Assembly (NCBI GenBank): GCA_020851015.1
Contig: JADZDN010000278.1
Coordinates: forward strand, 1-64,000
DNA length: 64,000 nt
Direction of reading: 5' to 3'
From: Alphaproteobacteria bacterium
GTDB lineage: Bacteria; Pseudomonadota; Alphaproteobacteria; JAEULC01
In this document: piece after piece, positions 25,705 to 32,125 of the stretch
Layout of the letters: every line of letters starts with the position of its first letter
Numbering within the stretch: position 1 is the first letter of the stretch
Notes under the pieces: model-generated
Database searches by the model: none
What the model saw: only the letters and a program-made list of their open reading frames with translations
What the model was told of the DNA's origin: nothing
Position numbers and translations under genes: made by a program

Positions 25705-26601
25705 CTAACGATGGCTTGCCCGCCGGCGCTTGGCCGGGCGCGGCGCGCTGTCGTTGGCGGCAAGCCGACCACCGCCCCCCTTCCCGCCCTTGGCCACGCT
25801 GCGCCGAAGCGCGTCCATGATGTCGATCACCTCGGCGCTCGGCCGTTCGGGCTCCTTGGCGGTGATGATGCGCTTGCCCTTTCGCTTCTGCTCGATCAGC
25901 TGGCGCACGGCTGTTTCGTAGTGATCCTCGAACAGGTCCGGCTGGAAGTCCGCCACCTTCTGCTCGATCAGCCGCTGCGCCAGCTCGATCTGGTCCTTGT
26001 CCGCCTTGATCTCGGTGATGGGGGCAAAATAGGCCTGAACCGAGCGCAGATCCTCCTTGTACCGCAGTGTTTCCATCAGCATGCCCTTGCCGCAGGGCTG
26101 GATGCAGGCCAACCGCTCGCGGCCACTTAGCACGATCTGCCCGATCCCTGCCTTCCCGGTCTCGCGCAGCGCGTCGCGGATAACGACAAACCCTTCGACC
26201 GCCCCTTCCTCGGCTGGGGCGACGTAGTATGGCGCGTTGAAATACAGCGGATCGATCGCCTCGCGATCGACGAACTGAACGATGTTGAAGCTGTCGGACG
26301 ACTCCAGCTTCAGTGCCTTCAATTCCTCGGGCTCCACCACGATGTAGCGGTTCTTCTCGAACTCGAACCCCTTGACGATGTCTGCCGAATCGATCTCGCC
26401 AATGCCGGGCACGGTCTTGGTGTAGCGGACGCGTTCGCCGCTGGGCCGGTGGATCTGGTTGAAATGGACATCCCCGTCGCTGTCGATCGCATTGAAGATG
26501 TGGACAGGGATGGATACCAGCGACATGCGGATCGTCCCGGTCCATGCCGGCCGCGATGGAGGGCTGATCTTGCCGCGCTTTTTCTTCGTGGTCCGAGGCA
26601 T
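25705..26601 (-). CDS. ku: Ku protein of bacterial non-homologous end joining
   Basis: A 298-aa DNA-end-binding protein forming a ring homodimer that recruits LigD. The Ku core is clear: AWTGTIRMSLVSIPVHIFNA, FNQIHRPSGERVRY, then VKGFEFEKNRYIVVEPEELK and IVLSGRERLACIQPCGKGML. The C-terminus is a basic tail (KRRRASHR) as in other bacterial Ku proteins. ATG 26601 is chosen over an upstream in-frame ATG because the family sequence begins shortly after. It lies 23 nt downstream of the second phyR-like gene, so it shares that gene's EcfG promoter. The ligase partner is at 39983. Confidence 0.95.
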   Translation of the reverse strand: MPRTTKKKRGKISPPSRPAWTGTIRMSLVSIPVHIFNAIDSDGDVHFNQIHRPSGERVRYTKTVPGIGEIDSADIVKGFEFEKNRYIVVEPEELKALKLESSDSFNIVQFVDREAIDPLYFNAPYYVAPAEEGAVEGFVVIRDALRETGKAGIGQIVLSGRERLACIQPCGKGMLMETLRYKEDLRSVQAYFAPITEIKADKDQIELAQRLIEQKVADFQPDLFEDHYETAVRQLIEQKRKGKRIITAKEPERPSAEVIDIMDALRRSVAKGGKGGGGRLAANDSAPRPAKRRRASHR

Positions 26602-26624
26602 GGCTCGCCCTGGATGTCCGCGGC

Positions 26625-27416
26625 CTAGGCCGTAACGCGTTCCGACGTGCGCAACCACAGCGCTTGGTCGATCATCGCCTTGAGCTTGGCCGGCTGGAAA
26701 GGCTTGGCCATCACGAACGCCGGCTCGAACCCCTGGCCGGTGAGCAACCGCTCGGGAAAGCCGGTGATGAAGATGACCGTCGCGTCGCCGGTTTCCAGCA
26801 TGGTCTGGGCGGTCGCGATTCCGTCCTCGTTGCCGGCGAGACAGATATCGCTCAGCACGATATTGGGACGCTCGCGGGCGAACCGGTCGAGCGCAGCCTT
26901 GCGCGTTGCGGCCACGCCCCGAACATCGTGACCCCAGGAGCGCACGGATTCCGCCACATCCATCGCGATGAGGGCGTCGTCTTCCACGATCAAGACCCTG
27001 CCCCCGGGCGCCAGGCGCATCTGGGTTCGAACGCTGGCGAGCCGCTGCTCCACCTCTTTTGCGCCAATCCCGAGGATCAGCCCCGCTTCCTCCGGCGAGA
27101 ATCCTTCCAGATCGATAAGCAAGAGGATCTGTCGGTCGAGTTCCGCGGTAAAGCCCCGGTAGTGCCGGTCATGGGTCACCACGGTGGCCGCATCGGCACC
27201 GAAGGACTCGCATACCTTGTCCCACACGTTGTGGAACGCGATGAACAGATCCTTGCGAGGAAACGGTGTCCGGCGAAGCCATTGCGGTTCCTGGTCGATC
27301 GTTTCCAGGCATGTCCGCACATAGGTATCGCCCCGCTCGGTCGTGCCGGTCAGGGCTCGGGCATAGCGTCGCAAATCCGGGATGGCTGATGCGACTTCGC
27401 GCGCGTACTGATCCAC
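26625..27416 (-). CDS. Second PhyR-like regulator (sigma-like domain plus receiver)
   Basis: About 263 aa from the GTG at 27416, which follows GGGGGAC. The N-terminal sigma-like half resembles PhyR (IPDLRRYARALTGTTERGDT; LDRQILLLIDLEGFSPEEAG). The receiver has VEDDA, acceptor D190 in IVLSDICLAG, the PhyR signature FITGFPERLLTG and lysine in MAKPF. It differs from the first PhyR in the linker and in a longer first domain. It could be a second activator, a tuner or a decoy for NepR. An exact EcfG promoter precedes it and ku follows in the same operon. Confidence 0.9.
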   Translation of the reverse strand: MDQYAREVASAIPDLRRYARALTGTTERGDTYVRTCLETIDQEPQWLRRTPFPRKDLFIAFHNVWDKVCESFGADAATVVTHDRHYRGFTAELDRQILLLIDLEGFSPEEAGLILGIGAKEVEQRLASVRTQMRLAPGGRVLIVEDDALIAMDVAESVRSWGHDVRGVAATRKAALDRFARERPNIVLSDICLAGNEDGIATAQTMLETGDATVIFITGFPERLLTGQGFEPAFVMAKPFQPAKLKAMIDQALWLRTSERVTA

Positions 27417-27448
27417 GTTTGTCCCCCATTTGCCGCCAACACCGGGCA

Positions 27449-27473
27449 AACGGCCGGCAGAAGCCGCGGTTCC
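27449..27473 (-). promoter_or_regulatory. EcfG-type promoter, exact match (phyR2-ku)
   Basis: GGAAC, 16 nt, CGTT on the minus strand, 33 nt before the GTG start of the second PhyR-like gene. Confidence 0.8.
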
Positions 27474-27499
27474 ATCGCGCTTTCGGGGTTGGGAGGACG

Positions 27500-27525
27500 G
27501 GAACACAAAGCAAACCTTTTCCGTT
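27500..27525 (+). promoter_or_regulatory. EcfG-type promoter, exact match, 17-nt spacer
   Basis: GGAAC, 17 nt, CGTT on the plus strand, 35 nt before the small ORF at 27561. It is back to back with the minus-strand promoter at 27449-27473; the two -35 elements are 26 bp apart. Confidence 0.75.
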
Positions 27526-27560
27526 TCCCAAAGAATTCCCGACCTAGAATGGAGTTTGTC

Positions 27561-27740
27561 ATGCAACGGAACTACGCCATGGGCGGCGAGGACGCCGAGC
27601 GCCCAACCAAGGGCATGCCCCAGGGACGCCCGCCAGCGGAAAAAATCATCCGAAAGCAGGACGACGACGACAGGGCGAAAGGCCGCCAGCCCCCGTCCGC
27701 GCCGCGGCCGCCGCAATCCCGACCCCATCCGCAAGTGTAG
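27561..27740 (+). CDS. Small charged, disordered stress protein
   Basis: A 59-aa protein without recognised domain: MQRNYAMGGEDAERPTKGMP, then a lysine/aspartate-rich stretch (KIIRKQDDDDRAKG) and a proline/glutamine-rich end. GGAG lies 6 nt before the ATG, and an exact EcfG promoter is in place, which makes a real gene likely despite its length and low complexity. Confidence 0.62.
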   Translation: MQRNYAMGGEDAERPTKGMPQGRPPAEKIIRKQDDDDRAKGRQPPSAPRPPQSRPHPQV

Positions 27741-27747
27741 ACGACCG

Positions 27748-27837
27748 CTACTCGGGCGGCGCGCCCGCCTGGGCGATAGCGCGAGCCAGGTCTTCCACCT
27801 GGAACGGCTTCCGCACGGCGGCGGCGCTGGCGGGAGG
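27748..27837 (-). pseudogene. C-terminal remnant of a receiver domain
   Basis: In one minus-strand frame, between a stop at 27838 and one at 27748, the 29 codons read as the last part of a response regulator: AVRKPFQVEDLARAIAQAG, with the conserved KPF and the final helix. The rest of the receiver is missing upstream, so it looks like a decayed gene end. The match is short and could be chance. Confidence 0.45.
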
Positions 27838-28072
27838 TCATGGCTCAGCCTTTTCCTCAAGAACTTGTTCCAGCGGCGCTTCGATCATTCAGCCGGCCTT
27901 GCAGTTTCGCCGACAATCCGCTCACGGCCGGGCCGTCGCATTCCCCTCCCACAGCGGTCGTAAGCTCGTACGAAGCTGTGCCCGCGTCGGACCTAGCGCG
28001 AAAACTACATCCCCTTATCGCCGCGCGCTACGCGATCACGGGGCCATTCAGCGGGTTCTCTCCGAGCCCCGA
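27838..28072. other. Stretch without a recognisable gene
   Basis: Apart from the receiver remnant next to it, the 332 bases from 27741 to 28072 hold nothing I can name. Plus-strand frames here are long but unlike known proteins and partly antisense to the gene at 28073. Confidence 0.5.
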
Positions 28073-28297
28073 TCAGCTCAAGCGACGCTTGTCCAGAACG
28101 GCGGGATCCTCACCTTTCGACCGGGCTTTACCTGCCTTTTCGGCCTGTTCGAGCTGGTCATGCTCTGCGCCTTCTACGGCCGCGCGCGCCTTGTCGGCAT
28201 TCTTCTCGACCTTGCCGGATTCGACGAAATTTCGGGTCTTTTCGTTATAGTTTCGCGCGGCAGTCTTGTTGCCCTCGCCTTCGTTCCGCTGCGTCAT
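28073..28297 (-). CDS. Conserved small hydrophilic protein
   Basis: A 74-aa charged protein: MTQRNEGEGNKTAARNYNEK, then TRNFVESGKVEKNADKARAA and a lysine/glutamate-rich end. The 'GEGNKTAARNYNE' opening is shared by small alphaproteobacterial and other proteobacterial stress-associated proteins of unknown function. ATG 28297 follows AAAGGAG. A near-match EcfG site lies 68 nt upstream. Confidence 0.78.
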   Translation of the reverse strand: MTQRNEGEGNKTAARNYNEKTRNFVESGKVEKNADKARAAVEGAEHDQLEQAEKAGKARSKGEDPAVLDKRRLS

Positions 28298-28364
28298 GTC
28301 ACCGCTCCTTTCCCATAGGCTTCGGGGGGCTTTGGCCTGCTCCAAGAGTCACTGTGTTTTCTTC

Positions 28365-28389
28365 AAGGTTGGGAAATCGTCCGGGTTCC
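28365..28389 (-). promoter_or_regulatory. EcfG-like promoter, CCTT variant
   Basis: GGAAC, 16 nt, CCTT on the minus strand, upstream of the gene at 28297. The -35 is exact and the -10 has one change. Confidence 0.45.
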
Positions 28390-28402
28390 CGCACGGAGCA
28401 AG

Positions 28403-28427
28403 GCAACCGCCGCTGATTCAACCCGTT
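28403..28427 (+). promoter_or_regulatory. EcfG-type promoter, GCAAC variant
   Basis: GCAAC, 16 nt, CGTT on the plus strand, 37 nt before the second MlaC-like gene. Confidence 0.5.
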
Positions 28428-28463
28428 TAGCAAGACCGGCTCATCGCAAGTGGGGTTCAAGAC

Positions 28464-29105
28464 ATGCGGACGGCAATGCGGCGCGGAATCGTGGCGGTCC
28501 TCGCGGGGGCGGCCTTTCTGTCCATCGTGACATCGGCCTCGGCTGATGCAATTGCGCCGGAAACGGCGCGAAGCTACATGGAAGATGTGGGAAACCGGAC
28601 GGTCGACCTGATAAAGTCGAGGGCCGGTCCCGAAGACCGGATGCGTGGCTTCGTCAAGGTCATGCTCGACAGCCTCGATTTCGATTCGATCGGCATGGCG
28701 TCGATCGGCCGGTTGTCGCGCAGCGCTACGCCAGAGCAAAAGCGGGAGTTCACACCGCTTTTCGCGGCCTATGTGATCGATTTCGCGATCGAAAAGTTCG
28801 GCAACTTGGATATTACCAAGTTCGGACTCGGGCGCGCGGTTCAGCAGCCCAATGGCGACGCCAAGGTCTATACGCGCATCGATGTGGGCGACCAGCCGAT
28901 GGAGGTCTATTGGCGCGTTCACGGCACGCCCAACGGCCCCAAGATCAACGATATCGAGCTCGCGGGCGCGAGCTTGACAATCGCCTATCGCGGCGACTTC
29001 GAGCGGTCGGGCGTCGCGACCGTGCCGCAACTGCTGGCCCGCCTCAAGGAAGTGACCCGCGGTTCGCGTTCGCTGCCGATGACGCAACAGGCCTTGCGAC
29101 AATAG
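28464..29105 (+). CDS. MlaC/Ttg2D-like exported phospholipid-binding protein, orphan copy 2
   Basis: A 213-aa protein with a signal peptide (GIVAVLAGAAFLSIVTSASA-DA) and the MlaC domain: VKVMLDSLDFDSIGMASIGR, EQKREFTPLFAAYVIDFAIE, VYWRVHGTPNGPKINDIELA and an SLTIAYRGDF end. This matches MlaC better than the copy at 18541. No other Mla component is nearby. It starts at ATG 28464, preceded by a GCAAC-type stress promoter. Confidence 0.85.
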   Translation: MRTAMRRGIVAVLAGAAFLSIVTSASADAIAPETARSYMEDVGNRTVDLIKSRAGPEDRMRGFVKVMLDSLDFDSIGMASIGRLSRSATPEQKREFTPLFAAYVIDFAIEKFGNLDITKFGLGRAVQQPNGDAKVYTRIDVGDQPMEVYWRVHGTPNGPKINDIELAGASLTIAYRGDFERSGVATVPQLLARLKEVTRGSRSLPMTQQALRQ

Positions 29106-29125
29106 AAGGGCCTGGTCCCCCACCG

Positions 29126-29151
29126 GGAACCGGGGCGGACGACCCGCCGTT
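29126..29151 (+). promoter_or_regulatory. EcfG-type promoter, exact match, 17-nt spacer
   Basis: GGAAC, 17 nt, CGTT on the plus strand, 33 nt before the ATG at 29185. Confidence 0.75.
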
Positions 29152-29184
29152 CAAGAAGCATGTTCTGAATGGCGGAGAGGTCCT

Positions 29185-29583
29185 ATGATATCAAAGGCAT
29201 ACCTGCTCGCGGCGGCATTGTCGACCGTTATCGGCGGTGCCGCCTTTGCCCAACCCACCAAGGCGGCTTCCTATCAACAATTCAAGGAACGCGAGCTGTC
29301 TACGACGCCCTATCACGCGCCCGAGACGGTAGTGCCCCGCGCGCTTTCCTTCTGGCCCTATATCGACTGGGACAAGCTTGGCCACAGCTGCGCGACGGCT
29401 GAACCTGGCGATGCGACGACGGCAATTGACGCGCGCCGACGTCTCGAATCGGCCGGGTACTCGGAGGTGCGCGATCTGCGGCGGGATTGCGACAATGTAT
29501 GGCACGGAACCGCGCGGATCGAGCAGCGTGTGGTCCGCGTGATGCTGAAGCCGGATGGACCCGTGCTGGAATCGAATCCCTAG
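29185..29583 (+). CDS. Small exported PepSY-like protein (stress family member 2)
   Basis: A 132-aa protein: signal peptide (LLAAALSTVIGGAAFA-QP), an insertion rich in aromatic residues (SFWPYIDWDKLGHSC), then the domain shared with 13463-13771 and 36464-36940 (DARRRLESAGYSEVRDLRRD, CDNVWHGTA). Two cysteines, in HSC and DCDN, could form a disulfide; member 1 has them too (NNC, GCDN). GGAGAGG precedes the ATG and an exact EcfG promoter is upstream. Confidence 0.75.
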   Translation: MISKAYLLAAALSTVIGGAAFAQPTKAASYQQFKERELSTTPYHAPETVVPRALSFWPYIDWDKLGHSCATAEPGDATTAIDARRRLESAGYSEVRDLRRDCDNVWHGTARIEQRVVRVMLKPDGPVLESNP

Positions 29584-29592
29584 TCGATTGGG

Positions 29593-30282
29593 TTACTGAA
29601 GCGGCAGGATCGGCGCGTCCGATCCTGCCGAAGTATGGTGACGCCGATGTTCGCGTTCGTTCAATTGCTCCGCCGTCAGGTTTGACAGATCCTCCTCGGG
29701 CAGTGCGGCAAGCGGAACGAGCGGCTGCGCTTGGGGAACGATGGCCGCGGGCGCAGATCCCGCCAACTGGGGCGCGAGCGCTACTCCACTGACAGGGAAG
29801 CGCCCCACCAAGGCATCGAAAGCGGCGGAGGAACGCGCGTCGACGGCACGCCCTTCCCTCTTGCGGCCATAGGGAACCAGGCTGACGGGCCTCTGCCCGC
29901 CCATCGCCGCCGGGGCTGCCACGACAGCAGCGGGTTCGGGCGTGTCTGCAGGAAGGGGCTGAACTGTCGGCGGCCGGGGCGCGGACGCAGGCGAGGGCGC
30001 CGACGCGGCCGGAGTGCGCCGCTCGAGCACGGGACTAGGCGTTTCCGTTCCTCGCGCCGACTTCTGTTCATCTGCCTGGTTCTGCAGCGATCGCATCGTC
30101 GCCGTCATGTCGCGGCTGATCCGTGGCAGCCGGTCCGGCGGGGACTCCTCGACGACGATCCTTGGCACGGGACGGCCCGCCTCACCGCGGTCACTCGCGA
30201 CAACGAGATAGGTCCCGACCAGCAACACGGCGATCCCGAAGGCGGCGACGCCAACGGCCAGTGCGGCTCCCAGCAATCGCAT
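29593..30282 (-). CDS. Membrane-anchored Ala/Pro-rich protein
   Basis: A 229-aa protein with one N-terminal helix (LLGAALAVGVAAFGIAVLLV) and a long disordered Ala/Pro-rich periplasmic part, ending in a charged stretch (LTAEQLNEREHRRHHTSAG). No domain is recognised. ATG 30282 follows GGAAGGGAGG. A near-match EcfG site lies 48 nt upstream. Confidence 0.6.
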   Translation of the reverse strand: MRLLGAALAVGVAAFGIAVLLVGTYLVVASDRGEAGRPVPRIVVEESPPDRLPRISRDMTATMRSLQNQADEQKSARGTETPSPVLERRTPAASAPSPASAPRPPTVQPLPADTPEPAAVVAAPAAMGGQRPVSLVPYGRKREGRAVDARSSAAFDALVGRFPVSGVALAPQLAGSAPAAIVPQAQPLVPLAALPEEDLSNLTAEQLNEREHRRHHTSAGSDAPILPLQ

Positions 30283-30329
30283 GCCAACCTCCCTTCCGCG
30301 GTTCTGTCGGCCCAAGATCGCGTTAAAAC

Positions 30330-30355
30330 AACCCTTAGGGAGGATCGAAGGTTCC
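30330..30355 (-). promoter_or_regulatory. EcfG-like promoter, GGTT variant
   Basis: GGAAC, 17 nt, GGTT on the minus strand, in the 75-nt gap before the gene at 30282. Confidence 0.4.
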
Positions 30356-30357
30356 GC

Positions 30358-31470
30358 CTATGCCGAGGGCGGGCGCGCGCCCACCAGGTTGGCCTTGCGC
30401 GGGGGCCGCAAGCGTGCGGCGTTCCGCGATTTCAGCAGCGATCCCTGGAATTCCATCGGCTCCAGGTCGACTTGGCCGCCATCGGCTAGGGCCGCGCCGA
30501 TCGCCTCTACCACGCGGATATCCGCCAGCCCATCGGCGGCCGAGGACACCGGCTCGCCGTCGTTCAGGATGCAGTCGGAGAAATGCGAGAGCAGCGGCGC
30601 GAACTGGTCGTGCGCGGGGATCGTCTTCTGGCGACGGCCGTTCCTTGTGGCGACCTCCACGCTGAGCCGCTTTTCGCCCCGCATGTCATAGGCCTGATCC
30701 AGGCGCAGCCGGCCTTTCGCGCCGAACACCTGGTAGCTGGACACATCGGCCGCGCCGAAGCTGCAGGTGAAGCTGGCCAGCCGATCGCGGGGAAAGCGCA
30801 TCGAGACTTGCACCGTTTCCTCCACCTCGGCCGACCGCGTGTCCCGCCCGCGCGTTGCCGTCGCCTGGATGTGGATCGGTTCGGTGCGGAACACGTGCCG
30901 GGCCGCGTTGATGCAGTAGATGCCGAGATCGTACAGCGGTCCGCCGGCAAGATCGGCCCTGGTGCGAATATTGCCGGCACGCACCTGCTGAGCGAACTGC
31001 GAGGTGAAGAAACGCAGATCGCCCAGCCGCCCGTGATGGATAAGGTCGTAGGTTTCCAGATTGCCCGGCTCGAAGTGCAGGCGATACGCCGTCATCAGCT
31101 TGGTGCCGGCGGTTTCGGCCCGCTCGATCATGCGCCGGCATTCCGCCTGGGACGCTGCCAGGGGCTTGTCGCACAGCACATGGATGCCGGCGGCGAGCGC
31201 CCGCACCGCATAGTCGCAATGCAGCGTATTCGGCAGGCCGATATAGACCGCATCGACGGCGCCGGACGCGAGCAGGACGTCATATTCGTCATAGCTCGCG
31301 ACGAACGGCGCGCGATAGCGTCGCCCCAGCGCGCGCAGCTTGCGCGGCGCACCCGAAACGAGCGCGACCAGTTCGCTGTTATGCCGGGCGTTGGCGAAGG
31401 CCGGCAGCATCGCCGCCTGGCTGATGAACCCCAGCCCGACGACGCCGTAGCGCACCTTTCGCGTGGGCAT
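30358..31470 (-). CDS. Gfo/Idh/MocA family oxidoreductase
   Basis: NAD(P)-dependent sugar or inositol-type dehydrogenase of 370 aa. The Rossmann block YGVVGLGFISQAAMLPAF is at residues 8-25, followed by VYIGLPNTLH and HVLCDKPLAAS with the catalytic EKP-type lysine (DKP here), then the C-terminal sheet domain with the DLGIYCINAARH helix. ATG 31470 is taken; the frame upstream overlaps the HdeD gene. It is 17 nt downstream of hdeD and co-transcribed, so a stress link is likely. The substrate is unknown. Confidence 0.9.
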   Translation of the reverse strand: MPTRKVRYGVVGLGFISQAAMLPAFANARHNSELVALVSGAPRKLRALGRRYRAPFVASYDEYDVLLASGAVDAVYIGLPNTLHCDYAVRALAAGIHVLCDKPLAASQAECRRMIERAETAGTKLMTAYRLHFEPGNLETYDLIHHGRLGDLRFFTSQFAQQVRAGNIRTRADLAGGPLYDLGIYCINAARHVFRTEPIHIQATATRGRDTRSAEVEETVQVSMRFPRDRLASFTCSFGAADVSSYQVFGAKGRLRLDQAYDMRGEKRLSVEVATRNGRRQKTIPAHDQFAPLLSHFSDCILNDGEPVSSAADGLADIRVVEAIGAALADGGQVDLEPMEFQGSLLKSRNAARLRPPRKANLVGARPPSA

Positions 31471-31487
31471 CGGCGTGGCCGCCCGTC

Positions 31488-32057
31488 CTACGCCGCGCGT
31501 GCACGCAGCGCCAAGCCAAACGCGAGCAGGCTCCAGCCCTGGAACGTCAGATCGATCGCCAGCATCAAGCCCAAAACCCACAGGCTGGTGACCGGCCAGC
31601 CGGCAAATATCACGATGCCGGTCGCGAGCGTCAGCAGACCGCTTGCAACGATCCATCCGGCGCGGCGGTGCGCACGCGCCCTTATTCCGACCCAGAACCG
31701 CAGCGCCCCCGCGACCACCAGCGTGGCCGCAAGCAGAAGCGTCAGGATGGCGGAGGCGAGCAGCGGGTTCAGAAAGGCCGACAGGCCGGCAAGCGCGTAG
31801 ACGATGCCGCTCAGCACCCAGAAGACCACGCTGCTCCATCCCTTGACTTGAAAGGCGTGAATGAGCTGTCCGATGCCGGCGACCAGCATCAGGGCACCGA
31901 TGACCAGCACCGAAGCGACGGTCGCGGCGAATAGATTGAACGCCGCGACGAATCCGAGCGCGATCAGCGCGCCGCCCAGCACCGCGAACCAGGGCCATTT
32001 CGTCCGCACGCTGTCGCGCGCCAGCGCGAGATCGGAAAGGGAAGGGGCCAGAGTCAT
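31488..32057 (-). CDS. HdeD family membrane protein
   Basis: A 189-aa membrane protein with six helices in three pairs, e.g. FAVLGGALIALGFVAAFNLF, VASVLVIGALMLVAGIGQLI and WVLSGIVYALAGLSAFLNPL, the DUF308 repeat. HdeD in E. coli is part of the acid-resistance island. Its role in Alphaproteobacteria is not known in detail. A GCAAC-type promoter lies 32 nt upstream, and the Gfo/Idh gene follows. Confidence 0.9.
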   Translation of the reverse strand: MTLAPSLSDLALARDSVRTKWPWFAVLGGALIALGFVAAFNLFAATVASVLVIGALMLVAGIGQLIHAFQVKGWSSVVFWVLSGIVYALAGLSAFLNPLLASAILTLLLAATLVVAGALRFWVGIRARAHRRAGWIVASGLLTLATGIVIFAGWPVTSLWVLGLMLAIDLTFQGWSLLAFGLALRARAA

Positions 32058-32088
32058 CGGTCATGCCTTTTCAGGTACAACCGTTATC

Positions 32089-32113
32089 AACGTGCCGGAT
32101 GGGCATTGGTTGC
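32089..32113 (-). promoter_or_regulatory. EcfG-type promoter, GCAAC variant
   Basis: GCAAC, 16 nt, CGTT on the minus strand, 32 nt before the HdeD-family ATG. Confidence 0.5.
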
Positions 32114-32125
32114 ATTGCGCCGCGC

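Noticed and set aside
27899..28318. Plus-strand frame of 139 codons ending in hydrophobic sequence
   Set aside because: Its second half is exactly antisense to the conserved gene at 28073-28297, which has a ribosome site and a promoter; the hydrophobicity is a by-product.
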